From positions 2,716,501 through 2,780,500 of the forward strand of contig NZ_JAUSXL010000002.1 in the NCBI RefSeq assembly GCF_030815975.1: a DNA stretch of 64,000 nt, given 5' to 3'. Numbering within the stretch: position 1 is the stretch's first letter; every line of letters begins with the position of its first letter. Below the pieces are notes generated by a model. It searched no databases. It was not told the origin of the DNA and worked only from the letters and a program-made list of their open reading frames with translations. The position numbers were made by a program, and so were the translations under genes. Shown here in pieces: positions 44,621 through 53,458 of the stretch. This stretch comes from Variovorax paradoxus (GTDB taxonomy: Bacteria; Pseudomonadota; Gammaproteobacteria; Burkholderiales; Burkholderiaceae_C).

Positions 44621-46276
44621 ATGCACATCCGATTGACAAAAGCGGCCGTCCCCTCGGCCTGCGCAGGCCTTCTGTTGGCGCTGTCCGCCTGTGGCGGCGG
44701 CGGCGGTGGTGGTGGTGGCGGCGGTGGCGGTGGCGGCTTTCCGCCGTTCGGCCCGGGCGGCGCCGGGCCCGGGGCCAACCCGCCGTCATCGCCGGCGCCG
44801 GTCACCGTGTCCGGCAAGGTGATGGTGCGCGGCCCGGTGAGCGGGGCGCTGGTCTGCGTGGACCGCAACCGCAACGGCGCCTGCGACGAAGGCGAGCCCG
44901 CGGCCGCCAACAAGACCGGCGAGGACGGCGCCTACAGCTTCGCCTACACGCCGGCCGACACAGCCGCTGCGGCCGAGCTTGCCGCCGCACCGCTGCTGGC
45001 GCAGGTGGACGGCGGCAATCCCTCGCTACCGGCCTTCTCCAAGCCCTTCACCATGAGCGCGCCTGCCGGCCACCGCGCACAGGTCAATCCGCTGACCACG
45101 CTGCTGCAGGCCGGCGTGGCGGCGGGCCTGGCGCCCGAGCGGGCCGAGGCGCTGGTGCTGCTGCAGCTGGGCCTGCCCGAGGCCGCCCAGCTGTACGACT
45201 ACCAGGGCGTGGCCGTGGCCGACGCCGGCCGGCTCGAGGACAACGCCTTCACCGCCGCGCTGGTCACGGCCGATGCGCTGCACAGCGGGGTGGCGTTGCG
45301 CCTGGTCGATCCGGCCACCGTCACGCCGGTGGCCTCGGACCAGCTGGCCCGGCTGGATTTCACGCGCGCCGACCACTACACCGCGCGGACTTATCCAACC
45401 GATGGCGTGCCCGACTCCGCCACCGGCAAGCTGAAGCTCACCGACCGGCGCGAAGGCCTGACCAATGGCGTGCCGACCGCACACGACGCGCTCTACGGCG
45501 TTGTGCAGCTGGGCGCCAACGGCTGGGTGCGCTGCGACGAGAACGCGGCCTTCACCAGCACCCTTGGCACGCCGAGCCGCAGCGACTATTGCGGCAGCAC
45601 CTCGCGCAGCCTCGGCCATTCCGCGGTCACCGACATCTCCGGCCGCAAGATGGCCGAGGTGGTGGCCGAGATGCAGGCCGCCGACGGCAACAGCATCTTC
45701 GGCGTGGTGCCAGCGGTCGCGTTCGCCAACCCGGATGCCACCTTCCCGGCCGGCTCGCAGCTGCGCTACCGCCGCGGCGTGGACCTGGCGCAGCCCTACT
45801 CGATCAATCTGGCCAATCCCGGCCAGACGACAAGCTTCACGACGCTGGAGGCGTTGATCGCGGCCTTCCCGGCCTCGGGCGCCACTCTTCCGGCCGGAAC
45901 GGGCACCATCAGCCTGGGAGTGCTGAACGAACAGCAGACGCGCCTCTTGCGTGCGGCCTTCACCGGCGCCGGCACGGTGCAGTACTACGCCTGCAACTTC
46001 GATTCCGTCACCAGCGCGTACGACACCTGCGCGGCCGCCGAAACCGGCACGGTAGAGATCCGCACCGAGGGCGGGGCGCGCGTGCTGGCCTTCAGCGGCG
46101 GCCATCCGCCGAGCGGCGTGGGATCGCTGCGCACCTATGGCGAGTACGACGGCAAGGTCTATGTCGTGCGCGGAACCAAGTCCGACGCCCGATACAACGC
46201 CAACACCGCGCGCCGCATCAACGGCGTGGCCTGGGAGGCGATGAAGCCCCAGTTGGGCATCAGGAGCGGGGTATGA
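44621..46276 (+). CDS. Hypothetical secreted lipoprotein with poly-glycine stretch
   Basis: A 551-residue protein with a lipoprotein signal (lipobox LSAC, lipidated C24), immediately followed by 15 glycines (25-39) and a Pro/Gly-rich spacer. Residues 62-105 resemble a carboxypeptidase-regulatory-like fold with a calcium-binding look (VDRNRNGACDEGE). The rest is unrecognised, with scattered cysteines in pairs (RCDEN to DYCGS, YACNF to DTCAA). GGGAGAAAACC lies just before the ATG. An outer-membrane location is inferred. Function unknown. Confidence 0.75.
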   Translation: MHIRLTKAAVPSACAGLLLALSACGGGGGGGGGGGGGGGFPPFGPGGAGPGANPPSSPAPVTVSGKVMVRGPVSGALVCVDRNRNGACDEGEPAAANKTGEDGAYSFAYTPADTAAAAELAAAPLLAQVDGGNPSLPAFSKPFTMSAPAGHRAQVNPLTTLLQAGVAAGLAPERAEALVLLQLGLPEAAQLYDYQGVAVADAGRLEDNAFTAALVTADALHSGVALRLVDPATVTPVASDQLARLDFTRADHYTARTYPTDGVPDSATGKLKLTDRREGLTNGVPTAHDALYGVVQLGANGWVRCDENAAFTSTLGTPSRSDYCGSTSRSLGHSAVTDISGRKMAEVVAEMQAADGNSIFGVVPAVAFANPDATFPAGSQLRYRRGVDLAQPYSINLANPGQTTSFTTLEALIAAFPASGATLPAGTGTISLGVLNEQQTRLLRAAFTGAGTVQYYACNFDSVTSAYDTCAAAETGTVEIRTEGGARVLAFSGGHPPSGVGSLRTYGEYDGKVYVVRGTKSDARYNANTARRINGVAWEAMKPQLGIRSGV

Positions 46277-46298
46277 CGCGGATGAGGCCGGGGCACAC

Positions 46299-47846
46299 TC
46301 AAGGGGCGCTCCGACGCCGGCGCGGAGATCGTGCTGACGCGCCGCTGAGCGCAGGCTGGTCCGCGCTGCGCACCGCCGCGTAGCGCCGCAGCGTCTGCTC
46401 GCGCGCCTCGGCATGGTCGACCACCGGCCTGGGGTAGGTCTCGCCGAGCTTGATGCCGGCGGCCTCCAGTTCCACCGGCGAGGCCATCCAGGGCGCGTGG
46501 ATCGCGGCATTCGACAGCCCTGCGAGCTGCGGCAGGTAGCGCCGGATGAACTTGCCTTCCGGGTCGAAGCGCTCGCTCTGCGTCACCGGGTTGAAGATGC
46601 GGAACCAGGGCTGCGCGTCGCAGCCACTGGAGCTGGCCCATTGCCAGTTGCCGTTGTTCGAAGCCAGCTCGAAGTCGTTCAGGTGCAGCGCAAAGTAGCG
46701 CTCGCCGCGCCGCCAGTCCAGCCCCAGGTCCTTGCAGAGGAAGCTGGCCACCACCATGCGAAGGCGGTTGTGCATGTAGCCGCTCTGGTTGATCTGCAGC
46801 ATGGCGGCGTCCACCAGCGGGTAGCCCGTGCGGCCCTGGCACCAGGCCTCGAACAGCTGGTCGGCATGCTTGCCGTGGTGCCATTGGATCTTGTCGTACT
46901 CGGGGCGGAAGCTCTTCGATTCGCCGCCCGAATGCACGTGCGGAAAGTGCGCGAGGATCTGGAAATGGAACTCGCGCCAGATCAGCTCGCCAAGCCAGCT
47001 GGCCGCGCCCGCATCGCCCTGCAGGAAGAGCTGGTGCGCGATTCCCGCCAGCTGCCGGATCGACACCGTGCCGAAGCGCAGGTGCACGCCCAGGTAGCTC
47101 GGGCCCCGCACCGCCGGAAAATTGCGCGCCACGTCGTAGCGGTCGATGCGCTGGAAAAAATCCTCGAACAGCGCGGCGGCGCCCTGGCTGCCGGTGGGAA
47201 TGTCGAGCTCGGAGAGATTGCTCCTGCCAAAGCCGATGTCCTCGAGCGAAGGCACCGGCGCCCTATAAGCCTCGGGTGGCGGCGCCAGCGCGTCGGCATG
47301 GCTGCGAACCGGGTAGGGCTTCAGAAAGAAGGCGTCGACCTTGGCGAGCCAGGCCCGCTTGTAGGGTGTGAACACCGTGTAAGGCTGGCCTGTTTTTGTG
47401 AGCACCTCGTCGCGCTCGAAGACAGTGGAGTCCTTGCAGGTATGGAAGCTCACGCCCGCGTTGGCCAGCGCACCCAGCACCTGGGCGTCGCGCGCCAGCG
47501 AATCGGGCTCGTCGTCGCGGTTGGCGAAAACGGCCTGCACATCCAGCGCCTGCGCAAGCGCGGGGATCTCCTCGATGGCGGCGGCGTGCCGCACGATGAG
47601 CCCGCCGCTCAGCGCCCGCAGTTCTTCGTCGAGCTCCGCCAGCGATTCGCGGATGAACTCCACGCGCCGGTCGACCCGGGGCAGCGGGTCCAGGATCGCC
47701 CGGTCGAACACGAAAACGCACACCACCTGCCGGCAGGCCCGAAGCGCGTGATAGAGGGCCGCGTTGTCGTCCACGCGCAGGTCGCGGCGAAACCACATGA
47801 GCCCTTTGGGATAGGTCTTGTCGACGGCCAGTAAAATCGGCGGCAT
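46299..47846 (-). CDS. phrB: Deoxyribodipyrimidine photolyase
   Basis: A 515-residue flavoprotein that splits cyclobutane pyrimidine dimers with blue light. The N-terminal antenna domain begins KGLMWFRRDLRVDDNAAL. The FAD-binding C-terminal half contains the typical WLGELIWREFHFQIL, GRTGYPLVDAAMLQI and DFELASNNGNWQWASSSGCD segments. The ATG at 47846 abuts an ATG of the divergent algH frame. A basic Arg-rich tail ends the protein. It belongs to the class I CPD photolyase type; a cryptochrome-like role is unlikely but not excluded. Confidence 0.92.
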   Translation of the reverse strand: MPPILLAVDKTYPKGLMWFRRDLRVDDNAALYHALRACRQVVCVFVFDRAILDPLPRVDRRVEFIRESLAELDEELRALSGGLIVRHAAAIEEIPALAQALDVQAVFANRDDEPDSLARDAQVLGALANAGVSFHTCKDSTVFERDEVLTKTGQPYTVFTPYKRAWLAKVDAFFLKPYPVRSHADALAPPPEAYRAPVPSLEDIGFGRSNLSELDIPTGSQGAAALFEDFFQRIDRYDVARNFPAVRGPSYLGVHLRFGTVSIRQLAGIAHQLFLQGDAGAASWLGELIWREFHFQILAHFPHVHSGGESKSFRPEYDKIQWHHGKHADQLFEAWCQGRTGYPLVDAAMLQINQSGYMHNRLRMVVASFLCKDLGLDWRRGERYFALHLNDFELASNNGNWQWASSSGCDAQPWFRIFNPVTQSERFDPEGKFIRRYLPQLAGLSNAAIHAPWMASPVELEAAGIKLGETYPRPVVDHAEAREQTLRRYAAVRSADQPALSGASARSPRRRRSAP

Positions 47847-47867
47847 ATGGCTGCCGATTCTGCCCCG

Positions 47868-48446
47868 ATGAACCTCACGCATCACTTTCTGATCGCGATG
47901 CCGGGGATGGAAGATAAAACTTTCAACCGCAGCGTCGTCTACCTCTGCGAACACAGCGAGCGCGGCGCGCTCGGGCTGGTGATCAACAAGCCCAGCGACA
48001 TCAACCTGAAGGTGCTGTTCGAGAAGATCGAACTCCACCTGTCGCGTCCCGAACTCGGCGACGCACCCGTTTTCCAGGGCGGGCCGGTGCAGACCGAGCG
48101 CGGCTTCGTGCTGCACGAGCCGGTGTTCACCCATGCCGAGAAGCCCGAGGAATCGGTCTACGCCTCGACCATGACCATTCCCGGCGGCCTCGAAATGACC
48201 ACCTCCAAGGACGTGCTCGAAGCGCTGGCCACCGGCGCCGGGCCGCGCAAGGTGCTGGTTTCTCTCGGCTATTCGGCCTGGGGCGAGGGGCAACTCGAAT
48301 CGGAGCTGGCCGAGAACAGCTGGCTCACCGTGAGCGCTGACCCGGCCGTGATCTTCGATACGCCGGTCGAGCAGCGCTACGACAGGGCGCTGCTGCTGCT
48401 GGGCCTGGAAGCCTGGAAACTGTCGCCGGAAGCGGGACACGCGTGA
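47868..48446 (+). CDS. algH: YqgE/AlgH family protein
   Basis: A 192-residue protein of the conserved UPF0301 (DUF179) family; function unsettled. Signatures are MNLTHHFLIAMPGMED, RSVVYLCEHSERGALGLVINKP, PVFQGGPVQTERGFVLH and LGYSAWGEGQLESEL. The start at 47868 aligns with family members; an in-frame ATG at 47847, directly abutting the photolyase start, would add 7 residues. Neither has a strong ribosome site. The stop overlaps the ruvX start (TGATG). It is the first gene of the algH-ruvX-pyrR-pyrB-pyrC' run. Confidence 0.9.
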   Translation: MNLTHHFLIAMPGMEDKTFNRSVVYLCEHSERGALGLVINKPSDINLKVLFEKIELHLSRPELGDAPVFQGGPVQTERGFVLHEPVFTHAEKPEESVYASTMTIPGGLEMTTSKDVLEALATGAGPRKVLVSLGYSAWGEGQLESELAENSWLTVSADPAVIFDTPVEQRYDRALLLLGLEAWKLSPEAGHA

Positions 48447-48889
48447 TGGCCGCTGCCATGCCAGGCGCTCCCGTTCCCCCTGCTGCTCCCGTTGCCGTTC
48501 CTTCCCACTTCCAGAGCTTCCTGGCCTTCGACTTCGGCCTGAAGCGCACCGGCGTCGCCAGCGGCAACCGCCTGCTCGGCGCCGCCACCCCGCAGGCCAC
48601 CATCAAGGCCGAGGGCGATGCCCGCTTCGCGCAGGTCGAGGCCCGCATCAAGGAATGGCAGCCCGATGCGCTGGTGGTGGGCGTACCCTGGCACCCCGAC
48701 GGCGCCCCGCACGAGAACACCCGCCGCGCGCAGAAGTTCGCGCGGCAATTGCGTGGCCGTTTCAATCTCCAGGTGTTCGAGGTCGACGAGCGCTACAGCA
48801 CCACCGAGGCGCTGGCCTCCGGTGCGCGAGATGCCGATGCCGCTTCCGCCTGCATCATCCTGGAGCAATTCCTAAGGAGTCTTCCGTGA
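48446..48889 (+). CDS. ruvX: Putative pre-16S rRNA nuclease / Holliday junction resolvase YqgF
   Basis: A 147-residue RNase H-fold nuclease. After a 20-residue Pro/Ala-rich extension come the first catalytic aspartate in [15 protein letters not shown], the second acidic site in [10 protein letters not shown], and a third in [13 protein letters not shown]. The family trims the 16S rRNA 5' end. Start at ATG 48446; a GTG at 48443 is equally in frame. The stop overlaps the pyrR start (GTGA). Confidence 0.9.
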   Translation: MAAAMPGAPVPPAAPVAVPSHFQSFLAFDFGLKRTGVASGNRLLGAATPQATIKAEGDARFAQVEARIKEWQPDALVVGVPWHPDGAPHENTRRAQKFARQLRGRFNLQVFEVDERYSTTEALASGARDADAASACIILEQFLRSLP

Positions 48890-49383
48890 GTTCAATACCC
48901 GATGCCGAAGTGCTCTACACGAAGCTGCTGGCTGGCGTGAAGACGCTGATGCGCCCCGACACCAAGCTGGTGGGCATCACCTCCGGCGGCGCCTGGCTGG
49001 TCGAGCGGCTGCAGAAGGACCTGGGCCTGCCTGGCGCGCCCGGCATCATTTCGTCGGCCATGCACCGCGACGACTTCGCGCGCCGCGGCCTCTCGGCCAG
49101 CGCGCAGACCGCGCTGCCCTTCGACGTGAACGGCACCGATGTGCTGCTGCTCGACGACGTGCTCTACACCGGCCGCACCATCCGCGCAGTGCTCAACGAG
49201 CTGTTCGACTTCGGCCGCCCAGCCTGCGTGCGGCTCGCGGTGCTGGTGGACCGCGGCGGACGCGAGCTGCCGGTGGCGGCCGATTTCGCGGCCGCAAAGC
49301 TCACGCTGCCGGATACGCAGCTGCTCGCATTGGCCCGTGCAGACGACGGTGCCTTCAGCCTCAAGGTGGAGGAAAACAAGTAA
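48886..49383 (+). CDS. pyrR: PyrR: pyrimidine regulator / uracil phosphoribosyltransferase
   Basis: A 165-residue phosphoribosyltransferase-fold protein. The PRPP-binding loop is exact: [16 protein letters not shown]. In Gram-positives PyrR attenuates pyr mRNA. In proteobacteria its RNA role is less clear, and I see no attenuator hairpin here. AAGGAG lies about 7 bases before the GTG start. The stop overlaps pyrB by one base (TAATG). Confidence 0.9.
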   Translation: MSSIPDAEVLYTKLLAGVKTLMRPDTKLVGITSGGAWLVERLQKDLGLPGAPGIISSAMHRDDFARRGLSASAQTALPFDVNGTDVLLLDDVLYTGRTIRAVLNELFDFGRPACVRLAVLVDRGGRELPVAADFAAAKLTLPDTQLLALARADDGAFSLKVEENK

Positions 49384-50345
49384 TGCTCTATAAGCGAAAT
49401 CCCCAGCTCAACAAGAACGGCGAACTGATCCACCTGCTGTCGATCGAGGGCCTGCCCAAGGACATCGTCACGCACATCCTCGACACCGCCGCCAACTTCA
49501 CGAGCGTGAGCGACCGCGAGGTGAAGAAGGTGCCGCTCTTGCGCGGCAAGAGCGTGTTCAACCTGTTCTTCGAGAACTCGACGCGCACCCGCACCACCTT
49601 CGAGATCGCGGCCAAGCGGCTGTCGGCCGACGTCATCAACCTGGACATCGCGCGCTCCTCGGCCACCAAGGGCGAGTCGCTGCTCGACACCATTGCCAAC
49701 CTGAGCGCGATGGCGGCCGACCTGTTCGTGGTGCGCCACAGCGAGTCGGGCGCGCCCTACCTGATCGCGCAGCACGTGGCGCCGCACGTGCACGTGGTGA
49801 ATGCCGGCGACGGCCGCCATGCGCACCCGACGCAGGGGCTGCTCGACATGTACACGATCCGCCACTACAAGAAGGATTTTGCGAACCTCACGGTTGCGAT
49901 CGTCGGCGACGTGCTGCACTCGCGCGTGGCGCGCTCCGACATCCATGCGCTCACCACGCTCGGCTGCGCCGAGGTGCGCGTGGTCGGCCCCAAGACGCTG
50001 GTGCCCGCCGACATGGCCGGCATGGGCGTGCGCGTGTGCCACACGCTCGAAGAGGGCATCAGGGACTGCGACGTGATCATCATGCTGCGCCTGCAGAACG
50101 AACGCATGAGCGGTGCGCTGCTGCCCTCGTCGCAGGAGTTCTTCAAGACCTACGGCCTCACGCCCGAGAAGCTGCAGCTGGCCAGGCCCGATGCGATCGT
50201 GATGCATCCGGGGCCCATCAACCGCGGCGTGGAAATCGACTCCGCCGTGGTCGACGGAAAGCAGAGCGTGATCCTCCCGCAGGTCACCTTCGGCATCGCG
50301 GTCCGCATGGCGGTCATGAGCATCGTCGCAGGTAACGAAGCATGA
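49383..50345 (+). CDS. pyrB: Aspartate carbamoyltransferase catalytic subunit
   Basis: A 320-residue enzyme for the second step of pyrimidine synthesis. Carbamoyl phosphate-binding [30 protein letters not shown], and the late [10 protein letters not shown] are all present. There is no pyrI regulatory subunit nearby. The stop overlaps the start of a dihydroorotase-like gene (ATGA), as in pseudomonads where PyrB assembles with an inactive PyrC'. Confidence 0.96.
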   Translation: MLYKRNPQLNKNGELIHLLSIEGLPKDIVTHILDTAANFTSVSDREVKKVPLLRGKSVFNLFFENSTRTRTTFEIAAKRLSADVINLDIARSSATKGESLLDTIANLSAMAADLFVVRHSESGAPYLIAQHVAPHVHVVNAGDGRHAHPTQGLLDMYTIRHYKKDFANLTVAIVGDVLHSRVARSDIHALTTLGCAEVRVVGPKTLVPADMAGMGVRVCHTLEEGIRDCDVIIMLRLQNERMSGALLPSSQEFFKTYGLTPEKLQLARPDAIVMHPGPINRGVEIDSAVVDGKQSVILPQVTFGIAVRMAVMSIVAGNEA

Positions 50346-51625
50346 ACATCCATATCACCAACGGCCGCGTGGTCGACCCCGCCTCGGGCACCGACAGGAA
50401 AGCTGACATCGCCATTGCCGACGGCAAGATCGCCGGCATCGGTAACACGCCGGCCGGCTTCAAGGCCGAGCGCACCATCGACGCCGCGGGCTGCGTCGTC
50501 GCGCCCGGCTTCGTCGACCTGGCCGCGCGCCTGCGCGAGCCCGGCTACGAACACGAAGGCATGCTCGAAAGCGAAATGGCCGCGGCCATTGCGGGCGGCG
50601 TCACCAGCCTCGTGTGCCCGCCCGACACCGACCCCGTGCTCGACGAGCCCGGCCTGGTCGAGATGCTCAAGTTCCGCGCCGAGAAGCTGCAGGGCGCCCG
50701 GCTCTTTCCGCTCGGCGCGCTCACGCGCAGCCTCGCGGGCGGCGTGCTCACCGAGATGGCCGAACTCACCGAGGCCGGCTGCATCGGCTTCAGCCAGGCC
50801 GACGTGCCATTGGCAGACACCCAGGTGCTGCAGCGCGCGCTGCTCTACGCCAGCACTTTCGGCTACACGGTGTGGCTGCGCCCGCAGGACCGCGACCTGG
50901 GCAAGGGCGTGGCGGCCAGCGGCCCGCTGGCCACGCGCCTGGGCCTCTCGGGCGTGCCGGTGTCGGCGGAGACCATTGCGATCTTCACCATCGTCGAGCT
51001 CATGAAGAGCACCGGTGCGCGCGTGCACCTGTGCCGCATCTCCAGCGCCGCGGGCGTGGCGCTGGTGCGCGCGGCCAAGGCGCAGGGCCTGCCGCTCACC
51101 TGCGACGTCAGCATCAATTCGCTGCACCTGGCCGACACCGACATCGGCTTCTTCGACAGCCGCGCGCGCCTGAATCCGCCGCTGCGCCAGCAGGGCGACC
51201 GCGATGCGCTCTCGGGCGCGCTGGCCGATGGCACCATCGATGCGCTGGTGTCCGACCACACGCCGGTCGAGGCCGATGCCAAGACGCTGCCCTTTGCCGA
51301 AGCCGAACCCGGCGCGACCGGGCTCGAGCTGCTGCTGCCGCTCGCGCTGCAGTGGGGCGACCGCAGCGGCGCGGGCATCGTGCGCGCGCTGGAAGTGATC
51401 ACTTCCGCCCCGGCGCGGCTGCTGACGGCCGCCGACGCAGGCACCGGCATCGGCCGGCTGGCCGAGGGCGGCGTGGCCGACCTGTGCGTCTTCGATCCGG
51501 CGCTCGAATGGCAGGTGCTGCCCGAAGCGCTCAAGAGCCAGGGCAAGCACACGCCGTTCGCGGGCTATCCGCTGCAGGGGCGCGCGCGCCACACGCTGGT
51601 TGCAGGCCGCGTGGTCCACGGCTAG
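50342..51625 (+). CDS. pyrC: Dihydroorotase-like protein PyrC', probably non-catalytic
   Basis: A 427-residue amidohydrolase-fold protein of the class I dihydroorotase type, but with metal ligands missing. The expected DxHxHLRxPG reads [10 protein letters not shown] (both His lost). The usual His in the HLCH-type strand reads HLCRISS, and SDHAPH reads SDHTPV. Such proteins (PyrC', also called PyrX) are known in Pseudomonas as structural partners of aspartate carbamoyltransferase. The true dihydroorotase must then be encoded elsewhere. It is coupled to pyrB by a 4-base overlap. Confidence 0.85.
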   Translation: MNIHITNGRVVDPASGTDRKADIAIADGKIAGIGNTPAGFKAERTIDAAGCVVAPGFVDLAARLREPGYEHEGMLESEMAAAIAGGVTSLVCPPDTDPVLDEPGLVEMLKFRAEKLQGARLFPLGALTRSLAGGVLTEMAELTEAGCIGFSQADVPLADTQVLQRALLYASTFGYTVWLRPQDRDLGKGVAASGPLATRLGLSGVPVSAETIAIFTIVELMKSTGARVHLCRISSAAGVALVRAAKAQGLPLTCDVSINSLHLADTDIGFFDSRARLNPPLRQQGDRDALSGALADGTIDALVSDHTPVEADAKTLPFAEAEPGATGLELLLPLALQWGDRSGAGIVRALEVITSAPARLLTAADAGTGIGRLAEGGVADLCVFDPALEWQVLPEALKSQGKHTPFAGYPLQGRARHTLVAGRVVHG

Positions 51626-51641
51626 AAATGAGCACACCCCC

Positions 51642-51713
51642 AGTCTTCGCGCACTTCGTGTCGCTATGCCAACCCCCTTGCAGGGGGCAACACCAGCGGC
51701 CCGGCAGAGCCGG
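51642..51713. repeat. Dispersed repeat, longer copy, with two hairpins
   Basis: The first 24 bases equal 37216-37239. Beyond them are a CCCCC/GGGGG hairpin (51673-51687, loop TTGCA) and a CCGGC/GCCGG hairpin (51701-51713). It lies in the pyrC'-plsC gap. It looks like an extragenic palindromic repeat; no transposase is attached. Confidence 0.6.
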
Positions 51714-51764
51714 TTCCGCGGTGTTCCACGAACATGCATTGAAAGCTGAGAGGCTGCGCGCTAC

Positions 51765-52511
51765 ATGCTCCATTCACTGAAGGCCTGCTGGCGCCTGCTG
51801 CATGCGGTGGGGCACGCGCTGGGGGGCTGGTGGACGATCCGCTTCACCTTTCCCGGCCTTTCGCCGGCGGAGCGCAACCTGCGCGTGCAGCAATGGTCGC
51901 TGCGCCTGCTCGGGATCATGGGCATCACGCTCAGGGTGCAGGGCACGCCGCCCGCAGAGGGGCCGGTGCTGCTCATCAGCAATCACCTCTCGTGGCTCGA
52001 CATCACGGCCATCCACGCCGCCTGCCATGTGCGCTTTGTCTCGAAGGCGGGCGTGAAGCACTGGCCGCTGATCGGCACGCTCTCCACCGGCGCGGGCTCG
52101 CTCTACATCGAACGCGAACGCCGCCGCGATGCGCTGCGCGTGGTGCATCACATGACCGAGGCGCTGCGTGGCGGCGACCTGATCGGCGTATTTCCTGAGG
52201 GCACGACCAGCGACGGGCGCGGGCTGCTGCCCTTTCATGCCAACCTGCTGCAGGCGGCAATTTCGTCGGATGCACCGGTGCTGCCGGCCGCACTGCGCTT
52301 TGCCGATGCGGCCACCGGCGAAACCAGCCAGGCGCCGCGCTACATCGACGACGACAACCTGCTGACCTCGCTCTGGAACACGCTGCGCGCGCCGCCGCTC
52401 TTGGCCATCGTGCGCTTCGGCGAGCCGCAGTCCTCGCATGGGCGCGACCGCCGCGCCTGGGCCCAGGCGCTGCATGAAGACGTGCAGCAGCTGCGCCGCG
52501 AGACACACTAG
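51765..52511 (+). CDS. plsC: 1-acyl-sn-glycerol-3-phosphate acyltransferase
   Basis: A 248-residue membrane-associated acyltransferase that makes phosphatidic acid. The catalytic block is SNHLSWLDI (NHxSxxD form), and the acceptor-binding block is VFPEGTTSDG. An N-terminal amphipathic or hydrophobic stretch precedes the catalytic domain. GAGAGG lies about 11 bases before the ATG. A lyso-ornithine lipid acyltransferase (OlsA) would look similar. Confidence 0.88.
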   Translation: MLHSLKACWRLLHAVGHALGGWWTIRFTFPGLSPAERNLRVQQWSLRLLGIMGITLRVQGTPPAEGPVLLISNHLSWLDITAIHAACHVRFVSKAGVKHWPLIGTLSTGAGSLYIERERRRDALRVVHHMTEALRGGDLIGVFPEGTTSDGRGLLPFHANLLQAAISSDAPVLPAALRFADAATGETSQAPRYIDDDNLLTSLWNTLRAPPLLAIVRFGEPQSSHGRDRRAWAQALHEDVQQLRRETH

Positions 52512-52530
52512 CTCTACGGACAGGCGCCGA

Positions 52531-52787
52531 CAAAAAAAGCGCTCCCGAGGGAGCGCTTAACGACGCACGGAGGCGTCGTGAGGAGGAACCGGAATTCGTC
52601 GTTCTCTCGTGGAATGGATGCCGAAGACCTTCGGGCCGATGGTGCCCGGGTCTCGTGGCCCGGGCAGGTTTCGACATTGGCTGTGCTCGCGGCCGCTGCT
52701 TGCGGGAGAAATCAATTCATGCGCGTGGGCGAGTGCCTACAGGGCCTCGGAAAGCGGGGGCGCACTCGCCGCGCCGGCCGCATGAAT
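52531..52787 (-). ncRNA. Candidate small RNA with anti-Shine-Dalgarno motifs
   Basis: No protein gene fits here, yet five stem-loops follow one another: 52715-52787 (two 9-bp blocks, imperfect), 52643-52666 (perfect 8 bp), 52621-52634 (5 bp), 52561-52578 (perfect 6 bp) and 52537-52558. On the minus strand the last is a textbook intrinsic terminator ending in T7, with no minus-strand protein gene feeding it. The transcript would carry an unpaired CCTCCTC (complement of 52580-52586) and a CTCCGT hairpin loop, both complementary to ribosome-binding sites. A weak -10 (TAGTAT, about 52784-52789) may mark the 5' end. Existence is inferred. Confidence 0.42.
52537..52558 (-). terminator. Intrinsic terminator oriented on the minus strand
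   Basis: AAGCGCTCCC (52537-52546) pairs with GGGAGCGCTT (52549-52558). The T7 tail lies on the minus strand (A-run 52532-52538). On the plus strand there is no T-run, so it would serve plsC poorly. Confidence 0.75.
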
Positions 52788-52966
52788 ACTATGGTTTCCA
52801 GATAGGCGCACAGCAACACTACTGCCCGAGGGGCCGTGCAACCGCACCGGCATTCGGCGCCCATAATCCGCCTGCGACCCGCGCCAGAGGCCGCATCGGA
52901 TACGCGAGGCTCCCCTCCATTCGAGACGAGCCAGCCACATTTTTCTGGCTTTCACGGGATGACATC
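52788..52966. other. Intergenic remainder before a doubtful small ORF
   Basis: Together with the candidate RNA this completes a gap of more than 450 bases after plsC. Open frames on both strands exist but have no convincing ribosome site or composition. I see no further feature beyond a possible minus-strand promoter near 52790-52815. Confidence 0.4.
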
Positions 52967-53212
52967 ATGAGCGTATTGCAGATGTTTCTACCGGCGTCCG
53001 AACCAGCGCGCAGCGAGGCCCTGGAACTGATACGAAGAACACACCACTTGCCCCGCCACCTCGTGAGAGGCACCGGGCGCAGGGGGCTGGGCGAATCCGG
53101 ACCGGGCTTGCTGGTCGGGCCGGTGCAAAGCCAGCAACAGGCGTCGTCGCCGCAGGAGATGCAGACAAGGGCTGCGCCGGCAGGAATCGCGAACAAGCTT
53201 CAGGTCGAATGA
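52967..53212 (+). CDS. Doubtful small hypothetical protein
   Basis: An 81-residue frame starting ATG with a GGGATG-type purine run 8 bases upstream. The product begins MSVLQMFLPASEPARSEALELI and becomes Gly/Arg- then Gln-rich, without a recognised domain or membrane segment. It ends just before an AT-rich stretch leading to the patatin gene. The frame also opens further upstream without a better start. It may be spurious. Confidence 0.3.
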   Translation: MSVLQMFLPASEPARSEALELIRRTHHLPRHLVRGTGRRGLGESGPGLLVGPVQSQQQASSPQEMQTRAAPAGIANKLQVE

Positions 53213-53458
53213 AGGCTATTTGAAATCGGGTGGGGCCGTATTCGATGGAAATCCGGGATTTTTAGGGTGCGCAATTTATTCACCTTTTATATCTTTTGGC
53301 TGCCACGGAATTTGGTAGGTGCGTCCGGCAGGTCCTGTTATTTCCAATAGAGTTCAAATGAGGTCCTTCTAATTCAGCGGGATTTCACTTGTAGACAATA
53401 TTTAATCCGCCAACAGACACTCCGCTCCCCTAATTCGGGGGCAACCAAGGAGTGTTTC
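53213..53458 (+). promoter_or_regulatory. AT-rich leader upstream of the patatin gene
   Basis: This stretch is visibly richer in A and T than anything nearby (for example CACCTTTTATATCTTTTGG and GACAATATTTAATCC). It should hold the promoter of the patatin gene, but I cannot settle a -35/-10 pair. AAGGAG at 53448-53453 is the ribosome site. Confidence 0.45.
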
